Source of the DNA: Cupriavidus basilensis OR16
GTDB lineage: Bacteria > Pseudomonadota > Gammaproteobacteria > Burkholderiales > Burkholderiaceae
Direction: 5' to 3'
Length of the DNA: 64,000 nt
Assembly: GCF_000243095.1 (NCBI RefSeq)
Contig: NZ_AHJE01000048.1
Span: 62,001-126,000 of the forward strand
The position numbers and the translations under genes were made by a program. This document shows positions 12,917-22,325 of the stretch, piece by piece. The first letter of the stretch is position 1, and each line of letters starts with the position of its first letter. The notes beneath the pieces were generated by a model. That model was not told where the DNA came from, searched no databases, and worked only from the letters and a program-made list of their open reading frames with translations.

Positions 12917-13549
12917 ATGCCCATGCGGGAAATCCTGTCCTCCCTGAGCCGGCTTGCCATGCGAGCCCTGCCCCTGCTGCTGATGGCGCTGGTGGCGGGC
13001 AGCACCTTCTGGCTGGTGCAGGTCAACTCGCCGAAAGAAGAGTCCACCGGGCCGGTGGGCAAGAAGCATGAGCCGGATTACTACATGATCCGCTTTTCCG
13101 CCACGGAGCTTGCCGAGGACGGCAACACCAAGCTGCGCTTCACCGGCGACAAGATGATCCACTTCGAGGACGACCAGACCTACGAAGTGACGCGCCCGGC
13201 CATGCGCTCCTACGAAATCGACCGCCCGCCCGTGACGGGCCACTCCGATCGCGGCACGATGAACGCGGAAGGTTCCGTCATCGACCTGTTCGGCAATGCC
13301 TTCATCGTGCGCGCCCAGGGCCCCGACGCCGCCAAGGACCCGCAGATGACGGCCGCCTCGGCGTATTTCCAGGTGCTGGTCAACGATGACATCGTCAAGA
13401 CCGACAAGGCCGTCAAGCTGACCCGCGGCCCGTCGGTGATGACCGCCAACGGCCTGATCTTTAACAATGTCACTCGCGAAGTACAATTGCTGGGTAACGT
13501 ACGCGGCACCATCATTACGGGACCGCCGCCGGCGAGTCCCGCGAAGTAG
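12917..13549 (+). CDS. lptC: LPS export ABC transporter periplasmic protein LptC
   Basis: LptC is anchored in the inner membrane and passes lipopolysaccharide from the LptB2FG extractor to LptA. The 210-residue product has one N-terminal transmembrane segment (about residues 15-35, ALPLLLMALVAGSTFWLVQ) and then a beta-jellyroll domain typical of DUF1239/LptC. The segment KHEPDYYMIRFSATELAEDG and the strand-rich remainder match betaproteobacterial LptC. It sits directly after kdsD and before lptA. The start is the first in-frame Met after kdsD; MREILSS two residues later is an alternative. Confidence 0.92.
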   Translation: MPMREILSSLSRLAMRALPLLLMALVAGSTFWLVQVNSPKEESTGPVGKKHEPDYYMIRFSATELAEDGNTKLRFTGDKMIHFEDDQTYEVTRPAMRSYEIDRPPVTGHSDRGTMNAEGSVIDLFGNAFIVRAQGPDAAKDPQMTAASAYFQVLVNDDIVKTDKAVKLTRGPSVMTANGLIFNNVTREVQLLGNVRGTIITGPPPASPAK

Positions 13550-13603
13550 CCCTGAAGCCGCCCGCGGGCGCCAGCTGTCCGCGTCAACCGCCATCACGCC
13601 AAC

Positions 13604-14248
13604 ATGAATTCATTCCTGACGACTTCGTCCTGTCTGCGCCGCAGCACGGCCGCCTTGCTGACGCTGGCAGCCGTCCTAGGCCTCACGCTGGCCGCGCCGG
13701 CCAGCGCCGAGAAGGCCGACCGTGAAAAGCCGCTGGTCCTGGAGGCCGACAACGCCAGCTACGACGACGTCAAGCAGGTTTATGTCCTGACCGGCAACGT
13801 GGTGCTGACCAAGGGCACCATGGTGCTGAAGTCCGACGCGGCTGAAGTCCGTACCGATCCCGAGGGCTACCAGTACGCGATCGCGACCTCCAAGGGCGGC
13901 AAGCAGGCCTATATCCGCCAGAAGCGCGACAACGTCGACGAGTACATCGACGGCTGGGGCGACCGCATCGAATATGACGGCAAGCAGGAGTTATCCAAGC
14001 TGATCGGGCGCGCCCGCATGGCTCGCCTGGCTGGCGCCAAGCTGGTTGATGAAATCCGCGGCGCGGTGATCACCTATGACAGCCGCAACGAGTTCTACAC
14101 CGCCAACGGCGGCGCCGAGAACGCGACCGCGGGCAGCCCGTCCGGCCGCGTGCGCGCCGTGCTGTCGCCGCGCCAGGAGCAGCCCGCCAGCGCAACGGCA
14201 GCCAACCCGCTGCCGCTCAAGCCGGCACCTGCCCCCGTCAACCCCTGA
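13604..14248 (+). CDS. lptA: LPS transport periplasmic protein LptA
   Basis: LptA forms the periplasmic bridge that carries lipopolysaccharide from LptC to LptD. The 214-residue product has a signal peptide ending near APASA (residue about 35). An OstA-type beta-jellyroll follows (EKPLVLEADNASYDDVKQVY, LTGNVVLTKGTMVLKSDAAEV). The tail from about residue 180 is Pro/Ala-rich and low in complexity. Position between lptC and lptB supports the call. Length is usual for the genus and no damage is seen. Confidence 0.95.
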   Translation: MNSFLTTSSCLRRSTAALLTLAAVLGLTLAAPASAEKADREKPLVLEADNASYDDVKQVYVLTGNVVLTKGTMVLKSDAAEVRTDPEGYQYAIATSKGGKQAYIRQKRDNVDEYIDGWGDRIEYDGKQELSKLIGRARMARLAGAKLVDEIRGAVITYDSRNEFYTANGGAENATAGSPSGRVRAVLSPRQEQPASATAANPLPLKPAPAPVNP

Positions 14249-14294
14249 CCTGACGCCGCCGCGTCCCTGATCCACGGATTCTGACCTCACCTTC

Positions 14295-14984
14295 ATGACC
14301 GCTACCCAAACCGCACCGTCCCAGCCCGCCACCCTGAAGGACAGCAGCACGCTGGTCGTGCGCCACCTGAAGAAGCGCTACGGCTCGCGCACCGTGGTCA
14401 AGGACGTGTCCCTCGACGTGAAGAGCACTCGACGACAAGCACATCAGCGGCCTGGCCATCCGAAGAACCCCCCCCCCATGGGCCTGTCCTACCTGCCGCA
14501 GGAAGCCTCGGTGTTCCGCAAGCTCAATGTGCAGGAGAACATCCGCGCGGTGCTGGAGCTGCAGCTCAACGATGGCAAACCCCTGGGCAAGGCCGAGATC
14601 GAGCGCCGGCTGGACACCCTGCTGGATGACCTGCAGATTGCCCACCTGCGCGACAACCCTGCGCTGTCGCTGTCCGGCGGCGAGCGCCGCCGCGTGGAAA
14701 TCGCCCGCGCGCTGGCCTCCGCGCCGCGCTTCATCCTGCTGGACGAGCCCTTCGCCGGCGTCGACCCGATCGCGGTAGGCGAAATCCAGCGCATCGTCAG
14801 CTTCCTCAAGGCGCGCAATATCGGCGTGCTGATCACCGACCACAACGTGCGCGAGACGCTGGGCATCTGCGACCACGCCTACATCATCAGCGAGGGCGCG
14901 GTGCTGGCGTCCGGCCAGCCAGAAGACATCATCGCCAACGAGTCGGTGCGCAAGGTCTACCTGGGCGAGAACTTCCGCATGTAA
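14295..14984 (+). CDS. lptB: LPS export ABC ATPase LptB lacking Walker A
   Basis: LptB is the cytoplasmic ATPase of the LptB2FG machine. The 229-residue product keeps the N-terminal strand region ([25 protein letters not shown]), the Q-loop LSYLPQEAS, the signature LSGGE (126-130), Walker B FILLDE (146-151) and the switch His183. The segment that should hold the P-loop GPNGAGKTT is gone. Residues 45-61 are nonsense in this frame, but in the next frame they read [11 protein letters not shown], the normal sequence. Thus a deletion near 14427 and a second indel in a run of ten C at 14468-14477 cancel out in frame. Without Walker A the product could not bind ATP. Confidence 0.88.
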   Translation: MTATQTAPSQPATLKDSSTLVVRHLKKRYGSRTVVKDVSLDVKSTRRQAHQRPGHPKNPPPMGLSYLPQEASVFRKLNVQENIRAVLELQLNDGKPLGKAEIERRLDTLLDDLQIAHLRDNPALSLSGGERRRVEIARALASAPRFILLDEPFAGVDPIAVGEIQRIVSFLKARNIGVLITDHNVRETLGICDHAYIISEGAVLASGQPEDIIANESVRKVYLGENFRM

Positions 14985-15120
14985 GGGCGCGCGCGGCGCC
15001 TGCCGCGCACTGGTCCCGGGCGGCTTCGGTGTCGCCTCCGATCCTTCAAACGATCACAGCGACATCAGCGATAGCAATTTCCGTTCCACCATTGCGGAAG
15101 TTGGGCATAAAATAGGTCGC

Positions 15121-16596
15121 ATGAAACCGTCGCTACAGCTCCGCCTCTCGCAGCATCTCGCGCTTACACCGCAACTTCAGCAATCGATCCGGCTGCTGCA
15201 ACTGTCCACGCTCGAGCTGCAGCAGGAAGTGGAACAGGCGCTGACCGAGAACCCGTTGCTCGAGCGCGAGAACGACTGGCTCGACAGCCCGTTGCGCGTG
15301 TCTTCGGACGGCTCGGTAAACCTGCAGAGCGCGCCCGCGCCAGCACCCGCCGATGGCCAGGGCACCAGCGAGAACCGCCCCGATGGCGCCCCCGAAGCCG
15401 AGGACAACTATTCCGACAGCAATGAGGATTACGGCAGCGACTGGAGCCTCGACGACTTCGCACGCCGCCCGCAAGGCGAAGACGACGAAAAGACCCCGAT
15501 GCAGCTGCGCGATGCCGAGCCCACGCTGCGTGAACACCTCATGGAGCAGCTCGCGCCGCTCAAGATCTCCCTGCGCGACAAGGGGCTGGCCATCTTCCTG
15601 GTCGAATCCCTGGACGATGACGGCTACCTGAGCACCACGCTCGAGGAAATCTGCAGCGAACTGCCGGAGGAGCTCGAATTCGAGGTCGACGAGATCCAGG
15701 CCGTGCTCACGCTGCTGCAGAGCTTCGATCCGCCGGGAGTCGGGGCACGCAATGCCGCCGAATGCCTGGCACTGCAACTGCGCAGGCTCAAGCATCCGCA
15801 ACGCGAACTGGCGCTGACCATCGTTACCAATCACCTTGAGCTGCTGGCGGTGCGCGATTACACGCGTCTCAAAAAGGCGCTGCAAGTGGACGAACCGGAA
15901 CTCAAGGCGGCGCACGAACTGATCCGCTCGCTCGCGCCCTATCCCGGCCATGCCTACAGCCGCCCGGAAGCCGACTTCGTGGTGCCCGATGTTTTTGTCC
16001 GGAAGTTGAGCGGCGGATGGATCGCCCATCTCAACCCGGATGTGATGCCGCGGCTACGCATCAACGACATGTACGCGCAGATTTTGCGCGGTGCAAAAGG
16101 CGATGCCGGCGCGGCCGGATTGCAGCAAAAACTGCAAGAAGCACGCTGGTTGATCAAGAATATCCAGCAACGGTTCGATACGATATTGCGCGTCGCACAA
16201 GCTATTGTCGAACGTCAAAAGAACTTCTTCACCCACGGTGAAATTGCGATGCGCCCCTTGGTTTTGCGGGAGATTGCCGATACACTGGGTTTACACGAGT
16301 CCACCATCTCTCGGGTGACTACCAATAAATACATGGCAACGCCGATGGGGACTTTCGAGCTGAAGTATTTCTTCGGCAGTCACGTATCCACAGAAACCGG
16401 CGGCGCGGCCTCATCAACGGCAATCCGTGCGTTGATCAAGCAATTGATAGGAGCCGAAGACGCTAGGAACCCCTTGTCCGACAGCCGGATTGCCGAATTG
16501 CTCGGCGAGCAAGGCTTTGTGGTAGCACGGCGTACCGTTGCCAAATACCGCGAAGCGCTCAAGATTCCCGCGGTCAATCTCCGTAAGACTTTGTAG
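15121..16596 (+). CDS. rpoN: RNA polymerase sigma-54 factor
   Basis: Sigma-54 directs RNA polymerase to -24/-12 promoters and needs enhancer-binding activators. The 491-residue product has the Gln-rich region I ([29 protein letters not shown]), an acidic variable region II (about 60-125), the core-binding domain, the helix-turn-helix [14 protein letters not shown] (about 393-406), and the RpoN box ARRTVAKYR (469-477). It lies between the LPS export genes and hpf-ptsN, the standard proteobacterial arrangement. A likely target in this window is the promoter upstream of nrtA at 39721. Confidence 0.97.
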   Translation: MKPSLQLRLSQHLALTPQLQQSIRLLQLSTLELQQEVEQALTENPLLERENDWLDSPLRVSSDGSVNLQSAPAPAPADGQGTSENRPDGAPEAEDNYSDSNEDYGSDWSLDDFARRPQGEDDEKTPMQLRDAEPTLREHLMEQLAPLKISLRDKGLAIFLVESLDDDGYLSTTLEEICSELPEELEFEVDEIQAVLTLLQSFDPPGVGARNAAECLALQLRRLKHPQRELALTIVTNHLELLAVRDYTRLKKALQVDEPELKAAHELIRSLAPYPGHAYSRPEADFVVPDVFVRKLSGGWIAHLNPDVMPRLRINDMYAQILRGAKGDAGAAGLQQKLQEARWLIKNIQQRFDTILRVAQAIVERQKNFFTHGEIAMRPLVLREIADTLGLHESTISRVTTNKYMATPMGTFELKYFFGSHVSTETGGAASSTAIRALIKQLIGAEDARNPLSDSRIAELLGEQGFVVARRTVAKYREALKIPAVNLRKTL

Positions 16597-16645
16597 CCGA
16601 GCTGCATCGCCTGCCTGATGCAGCTCTTTCAGAAGGAGAAACGCT

Positions 16646-16996
16646 ATGAACTTCAAGATCAGTGGACACCACTTGGACATCACGCCCCCTCTGCGTGAGT
16701 ACGTGGAAACGAAACTGGAGCGTATCGTCAGGCATTTCGATCAAGTCATTGGCGTAAGTGTGCTGCTCTCTGTCGACAATACAAAAGAAAAGGACCGGCG
16801 GCAGTACGCGGAAATCAATCTACATCTCAAGGGCAAGGACATCTTTGTCGAAGCGCATCATGAAGACCTATATGCCGCTATCGACGCACTGGTCGACAAG
16901 CTCGACCGGCAGGTGATTCGCCACAAGGATCGCGTGCAGAGCCACGACCGCGAGGCGGTCAAGTACCAGATGGCCGCATCGCAGATGCAGCAATGA
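16646..16996 (+). CDS. hpf: Ribosome hibernation promoting factor
   Basis: Hpf (YhbH, sigma-54 modulation family) binds the 30S decoding centre and favours inactive 70S/100S ribosomes in stationary phase. The 116-residue product starts [24 protein letters not shown] after AGAAGGAGAAACGCT, a strong ribosome-binding site. The short form is intact: the basic patch [12 protein letters not shown] and the conserved [26 protein letters not shown] are present. The gene is 49 bases after rpoN, probably co-transcribed, and is followed by a terminator. Confidence 0.95.
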   Translation: MNFKISGHHLDITPPLREYVETKLERIVRHFDQVIGVSVLLSVDNTKEKDRRQYAEINLHLKGKDIFVEAHHEDLYAAIDALVDKLDRQVIRHKDRVQSHDREAVKYQMAASQMQQ

Positions 16997-17053
16997 CCGT
17001 GCCTGGCGGCCCACATACCGGGCCGTCGGTGTCAGTCCATTGAGAACGGAATC

Positions 17054-17079
17054 AAGCCGCGCCCAAAGCGCGGCTTTTT
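17054..17079 (+). terminator. Intrinsic terminator after hpf
   Basis: The arms AAGCCGCGC and GCGCGGCTT pair around a short loop and are followed by five T. It closes the rpoN-hpf unit, so ptsN must have its own promoter. Confidence 0.85.
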
Positions 17080-17241
17080 CGTTCCGGCCTCCCCGTTCGG
17101 GCCGCGCAGGGGATTCCGCAACGCATATGTACCGGTGTATGCTGTGCAATACATGGTTGATTGGCCTGGCCATTACCGTGCATGCGGCACCGCTTCAGCG
17201 CATCGGCTATTGCAATGCACAAAGCGGCAGCGGGCCTGCTC

Positions 17242-17247
17242 TATAAT
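17242..17247 (+). promoter_or_regulatory. Probable -10 box for ptsN-hprK
   Basis: A perfect TATAAT lies 129 bases upstream of the ptsN start and downstream of the hpf terminator. The matching -35 (around 17219-17224) is weak. The rest of the spacer 17080-17376 holds no gene that I can support. Confidence 0.4.
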
Positions 17248-17376
17248 GGCCAGACGTCCGACACCGGCATGGGGACACCCGGTGGAAACATCGGGCCTTG
17301 GTTTTTATCTTCTTTCCGCCCGGCGGGACGCCTCCTGGCCCCGGGCCTGCTTACTAGAAAACCCTGCGCATTCCAC

Positions 17377-17832
17377 ATGAATCGTTTGGCTAAATTGCTG
17401 CCACCCGGCAACATCAACCTCGACGTCAGCGTCACCAGCAAGAAGCGCGTGTTCGAACAGGCCGGGCTCCTCTTCGAGAACAACCATGGCGTAGCGCGCG
17501 CGACAGTGACCGACAACCTGTTCGCCCGCGAGTCGCTGGGATCCACCGGCCTTGGCGCTGGCGTGGCGATCCCGCACGGCCGCATCAAGGGACTGAAGCA
17601 GCCGCTGGCCGCCTTCATGCGCCTGGCCGAGCCGATCCCCTTCGAGTCGCCCGACGGCAAGCCGGTAGCGTTGCTGATCTTCCTGCTGGTGCCTGAGCAG
17701 GCCACCCAGCAGCATCTGGAAATACTCTCCGAGATCGCCCAGCTGCTGTCCGACCGCGAGATGCGCGAGGGACTGGCTACCCTGCCCACCCCCGACGACG
17801 TACACCAGTTGCTAACGCAATGGCACCCCTGA
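17377..17832 (+). CDS. ptsN: PTS IIA-like nitrogen regulatory protein
   Basis: EIIA-Ntr is the phosphoryl acceptor at the end of the nitrogen PTS; it affects potassium uptake and nitrogen-related genes. The 151-residue product starts MNRLAKLLPPGNINLDVSV. The active-site His is in GLGAGVAIPHGRIKG (His at about residue 66), and the later stretch LIFLLVPEQATQQHLEILSEIAQLL is typical. The gene is followed by hprK, as in other Burkholderiales. A frame open upstream to 17161 has no family similarity and was not used. Confidence 0.95.
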   Translation: MNRLAKLLPPGNINLDVSVTSKKRVFEQAGLLFENNHGVARATVTDNLFARESLGSTGLGAGVAIPHGRIKGLKQPLAAFMRLAEPIPFESPDGKPVALLIFLLVPEQATQQHLEILSEIAQLLSDREMREGLATLPTPDDVHQLLTQWHP

Positions 17833-17867
17833 TCCGCCACTGAAAGCCCGTCCCTGAAAGCACCCGA

Positions 17868-18839
17868 ATGGAACTCACTGGCGTCACCTCGCAGTCGATC
17901 TTCGACGACAACGCAGCCGATATCAAGCTCTCCTGGGTAGCAGGACTGGAGGGCGCGGACCGGGCCTTCGATGTCGAGTTTGCACGTGAAGCCACGTCCG
18001 CGGCGGATCTCGTGGGCCACTTGAACCTGATCCACCCCAACCGGATCCAGGTGCTGGGCAAGCCCGAAATCACGTATTACCAGCGCCTCGACGACGAGAT
18101 GCGCAAGCGCCAGATGGGCGAGCTGATCCTGCTGGAACCGCCGTTCCTGGTGATCGCCGACGGCATGGAGCCGCCACCCGACCTGGAACTGCGCTGCACG
18201 CGCTCGTCCACCCCGCTGTTCACCACGCCGGTGTCTTCCGCCGCGGTGATCGATCACCTGCGCCTCTATCTGTCGCGCATTTCCGCGCCGCGCGTGACCA
18301 TGCACGGCGTGTTCCTCGACATCCTCGGCATGGGCGTGCTGGTGATGGGCGAATCCGGCCTGGGCAAGAGCGAGCTTGGCCTGGAACTGATCTCGCGCGG
18401 CCATGGGCTGGTGGCTGACGATGCCGTCGATTTCGTGCGCCTCGGGCCGGACTTCATCGAAGGCCGGTGCCCGCCGCTGCTGCAGAACCTGCTGGAAGTG
18501 CGCGGCCTGGGCCTGCTCGATATCAAGACCATCTTTGGCGAGACCGCGGTGCGGCGCAAGATGAAGCTGAAGCTGGTGGTACAGCTGGTTCGCCGCAACG
18601 ACGGCGAATTCGAGCGGCTGCCGCTGGATTCCCAGTATCTCGATGTGCTCGGCCTGCCCATCCACATGGTCAAGATCCAGGTCGCGGCCGGCCGAAATCT
18701 CGCTGTGCTGGTCGAGGCCGCCGTGCGCAACACCATCCTGCGCCTGCGCGGCATCGACACGCTGCGTGACTTCATGGACCGCCAGCGCGCCGCGATGCAG
18801 GCCGATGTCGCCTCGCGGGGCCAGGGCCGGCTACTCTAG
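17868..18839 (+). CDS. hprK: HPr kinase/phosphorylase
   Basis: HprK phosphorylates HPr on a serine and reverses the reaction. In betaproteobacteria it sits beside the nitrogen PTS rather than in classical carbon catabolite control. The 323-residue product has the N-terminal MurF-like domain (to about residue 130), the P-loop [14 protein letters not shown] at about 160, the basic His-containing loop ([14 protein letters not shown]), and the signature [15 protein letters not shown]. Length fits the family. The gene begins 35 bases after ptsN and is followed by a hairpin terminator. Confidence 0.95.
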   Translation: MELTGVTSQSIFDDNAADIKLSWVAGLEGADRAFDVEFAREATSAADLVGHLNLIHPNRIQVLGKPEITYYQRLDDEMRKRQMGELILLEPPFLVIADGMEPPPDLELRCTRSSTPLFTTPVSSAAVIDHLRLYLSRISAPRVTMHGVFLDILGMGVLVMGESGLGKSELGLELISRGHGLVADDAVDFVRLGPDFIEGRCPPLLQNLLEVRGLGLLDIKTIFGETAVRRKMKLKLVVQLVRRNDGEFERLPLDSQYLDVLGLPIHMVKIQVAAGRNLAVLVEAAVRNTILRLRGIDTLRDFMDRQRAAMQADVASRGQGRLL

Positions 18840-18845
18840 GTTTGG

Positions 18846-18870
18846 CAGCCCCCGCGGAAGGGGCTGTTTT
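18846..18870 (+). terminator. Intrinsic terminator after hprK
   Basis: CAGCCCC pairs with GGGGCTG and is followed by TTTT, immediately after the hprK stop. Confidence 0.75.
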
Positions 18871-19016
18871 CAATTGCTTACATCCGGCAGCGCTTCGATG
18901 GTCAACGCGATTGGGGCATAGGCCGTTTTGTGCTGTAATGGGCATTGGGCCCAGCCCCGAGTTGCCGAGCCGACAGGCCAGCAGCCATGAAGTTTTCCAC
19001 AGCCAGGAGAGCAAGC

Positions 19017-19364
19017 ATGAAAAAATTGATCGCGATGTGCGCGCTGGTAGCCCCGCTTTTTGCCACCGGCGCCTTCGCCCAGACAGCACCCGCCGCGGCA
19101 CCCACGGCAGCGGCACCGGCTGCAGCAGCGGCACCGGCTGCGCCGAGCACCCAGCAGGACAAGATGAAGGCGTGCAACACGCAGGCCACCGGCAAGAAGG
19201 GCGACGAGCGCAAGGCCTTCATGAGCACTTGCCTGTCCAACAAGCCCGCGGCCGCGCCCGCCAAGAACAGCCAGCAGGAAAAAATGAAGGCGTGCAACAC
19301 GCAGGCCGCTGGCAAGAAGGGCGACGAGCGCAAGTCCTTCATGAGCACTTGCTTGTCGAAGTAA
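19017..19364 (+). CDS. psiF: PsiF-repeat secreted protein
   Basis: The 115-residue product starts MKKLIAMCALVAPLFATGAFA, a clear signal peptide, after the ribosome-binding site AGGAGA. An Ala/Pro-rich linker follows, then two copies of the PsiF repeat (KMKACNTQATGKKGDERKAF with STCLS), each with two Cys. PsiF was first described as phosphate-starvation inducible in E. coli; its molecular function is unknown. The paired Cys suggest disulfides in the periplasm. It is a single gene flanked by terminators. A weak promoter (TTGGGG, 17 bases, TGTAAT) lies at 18911-18939. Confidence 0.88.
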   Translation: MKKLIAMCALVAPLFATGAFAQTAPAAAPTAAAPAAAAAPAAPSTQQDKMKACNTQATGKKGDERKAFMSTCLSNKPAAAPAKNSQQEKMKACNTQAAGKKGDERKSFMSTCLSK

Positions 19365-19395
19365 GCTCCCCGCGTCATCTGCGGCGCGCAAGCAC

Positions 19396-19427
19396 AAAAA
19401 AGGCGAGCCTTCCGGTTCGCCTTTTTT
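19396..19427 (+). terminator. Intrinsic terminator after psiF
   Basis: AAAAAAGGCGAGCC pairs with GGTTCGCCTTTTTT (one G-T pair) around a four-base loop. The A and T runs on the two sides suggest that it can act in both directions. Confidence 0.9.
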
Positions 19428-19481
19428 ATGGCGATCCGCCGTCATGACGGCGTCATGGCCTGATGTTATGCTTGTGGTGCT

Positions 19482-20399
<918 letters not shown>

Positions 20400-20466
20400 A
20401 CGCCGCACCGCCCAGGCTTTGCGGTCAGGCTCGGCAATCCTCGTCCGAAACCTTTGCTGGCTCAGC

Positions 20467-21144
20467 ATGTCCTCACCCGCCACGCCCGGCTCGCCCGCAT
20501 CTTCCACCGCCTCGCACAGCTCCTCGGCGGCGCCTACGCTGGATAGCCTGCCGCTGTTTCCGCTGCACACCGTGCTCTTTCCCGATGGGCTGTTGCCACT
20601 GCGCGTGTTCGAGGCGCGCTACGTGGACATGGTGCGCGCCTGCATGCGCGACCGCACGCCCTTCGGCGTCTGCCTGATCGCCAGCGGCAACGAGGTCGCG
20701 CGCCCGAACGAGCCCACCCTCCCCGAGCCGGTCGGCTGCCTGGCCGACATCGTCGACTGCAATATGGAGCAACTGGGCGTGCTGCTGATCAGCGCGCGCG
20801 GCCGCCAGCGTTTCCGGCTGCTGGGCCACAGCGTGAGCCCGGATGGCCTGCTGGTTGGCCAGGCGGAGTTGCTGCCGCCCGACATCATCGACTGCAAGCT
20901 CGAACTGCTGGGCGAATGCCTGGCCGTGTTGCGGCGTATCGTTGCCTCGCTCCATGCGGAGCATCCGGGCAAGCTGCCGTTCACCGAACCGTTCCTGTGG
21001 GATGACCCCAGCTGGGTTGCCAACCGGCTATGCGAATTGCTGCCGGTGCCGCTCAAGGCCAAGCAGATGCTGATGGCGCTGCCGGACGCCGGGATGCGGA
21101 TCGAGATCGTGCACAGATACATGCACCAGCACCACATCCTATAA
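20467..21144 (+). CDS. LON peptidase substrate-binding domain protein
   Basis: The 225-residue product consists of a Lon N-terminal (substrate-binding, LAN/ASB) domain without the ATPase and protease parts. Features seen are LPLFPLHTVLFPDGLLPLRVFEARYVDMV near the N-terminus and the closing helical part (LCELLPVPLKAKQMLMALPD). Such stand-alone proteins are widespread in proteobacteria and probably bind unfolded substrates or small ligands; no specific function is proven. The N-terminal 28 residues are Ser/Pro/Ala-rich. It follows rapZ by 67 bases and converges with mutY. Confidence 0.9.
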   Translation: MSSPATPGSPASSTASHSSSAAPTLDSLPLFPLHTVLFPDGLLPLRVFEARYVDMVRACMRDRTPFGVCLIASGNEVARPNEPTLPEPVGCLADIVDCNMEQLGVLLISARGRQRFRLLGHSVSPDGLLVGQAELLPPDIIDCKLELLGECLAVLRRIVASLHAEHPGKLPFTEPFLWDDPSWVANRLCELLPVPLKAKQMLMALPDAGMRIEIVHRYMHQHHIL

Positions 21145-21179
21145 GCCTCCCTATAAGCCCTCGCACGCTGCGGAGACCT

Positions 21180-22211
21180 TTAAAACAGTCCGCCTTGCGC
21201 CTGCGCTTCCAGCAGCTTGCGCACGGGCGCAGGCGTGCCCACCGCATCCAGGTCGTCCAGCGAGAGCCAGCGCAGCGCGGGGCCGTTGGCGGTGTCGCGT
21301 ACGGCAATGCCGGTGACGTCCACGCGAATGGCGCGGATCAGCAGGCGGAAGTGGGTAAAGACGTGGGTCAGCTCGCCAACCAGGTTGGCGGCGCTGGGAT
21401 TGCCGAATTCGCGAGCGCGTTCGAGGGCTGCGTCTTCTGCCAGCTCCGCATCGAAGGGCACGGTATCGACGGGCATTTCGGGCAGGCTCCACAGCCCGCC
21501 CCAGATGCCGCTGTCAGGACGCAAGGCGAGCAGGACTTCGCGGCCACGCCGTACCATCAGCATCACGGTGCTGCGCTCGGGAATGGCGGCGCGCGGCTTC
21601 GGCGTGGGCAGCACGCCGGTCAGAGCGTCGCGGCGCGCCACGCAGTCGCTCGCCAGCGGGCATGACGCGGCGGCGGCGAGGCAGGCTGGCTTGCCGCGCG
21701 AGCAGATGGTGGCGCCGAGGTCCATCACGCCCTGGGTGTAGGACACCATATCCTCGGCTTGCGCCGGCCCCTTGGCGGGCAGGACCGCATCGGCAAGCTG
21801 CCACATGCGGTTCTCCACCGCCTTGACGCCGGGATGGCCATGGATGCCAAAGAACCTGGCAAAGACGCGCTTGACGTTGCCGTCCAGGATCGGCGAGCGC
21901 ACGCCGGCGCTGAACGCGGCCACGGCTGCCGCGGTGGAGCGGCCGATGCCGGGCAGCGTCACCAGCACCTCGGGGTCGGTCGGGAACACGCCGCCATGCT
22001 CGCTCATCACGGCCTTGGCGCAGCGGTTCTGCTGCAGCATGATCTCGGACAGCCAGATGCGGTATGGGTCGCGGGTGTTCTGCCACGGCAGGTCATGGCG
22101 CCCATGCACGCGCTGCCAGGCCACCACGCGCGCGGCGAAATCGGCGGGCACCACCGTGGCGGGAAGATCAGCGGAAAGAGGAGCGGAAGGAGCGGCAGGC
22201 TTGCGGGGCAT
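21180..22211 (-). CDS. mutY: Adenine DNA glycosylase MutY with an in-frame deletion
   Basis: MutY removes adenine mispaired with 8-oxoguanine. The 343-residue product keeps the catalytic Glu56 (IWLSEIMLQQ), the helix-hairpin-helix LVTLPGIGRSTAAAV, Asp110 in ILDGNVKRV, four cluster cysteines (170, 177, 184, 190) and the C-terminal NUDIX-like domain. About 46-48 residues that normally follow MLQQ (from TQV through the GLGYYSRARN motif) are missing at about 22028, with the frame kept. The cysteine spacing C-x6-C-x6-C-x5-C also differs from the usual C-x6-C-x2-C-x5-C. Activity is unlikely if this sequence is real. Confidence 0.9.
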   Translation of the reverse strand: MPRKPAAPSAPLSADLPATVVPADFAARVVAWQRVHGRHDLPWQNTRDPYRIWLSEIMLQQNRCAKAVMSEHGGVFPTDPEVLVTLPGIGRSTAAAVAAFSAGVRSPILDGNVKRVFARFFGIHGHPGVKAVENRMWQLADAVLPAKGPAQAEDMVSYTQGVMDLGATICSRGKPACLAAAASCPLASDCVARRDALTGVLPTPKPRAAIPERSTVMLMVRRGREVLLALRPDSGIWGGLWSLPEMPVDTVPFDAELAEDAALERAREFGNPSAANLVGELTHVFTHFRLLIRAIRVDVTGIAVRDTANGPALRWLSLDDLDAVGTPAPVRKLLEAQAQGGLF

Positions 22212-22325
22212 CGGGTACGTGACGGGTAAGGCGGGACAGCGCCGGGAGCGGCGGCGCGTCATGATACCGCCTCGCAGCCGCCAGCATCCCGGACGGCTAT
22301 ATCGTCCGCACCCGCCGGGGCGGCT

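Noticed and set aside
11134-13597. Two long minus-strand open frames (642 and 604 codons) over kdsD, lptC and the Kef gene
   Set aside because: Both are antisense to conserved genes and contain His/Gly/Ala-rich nonsense typical of shadow frames.
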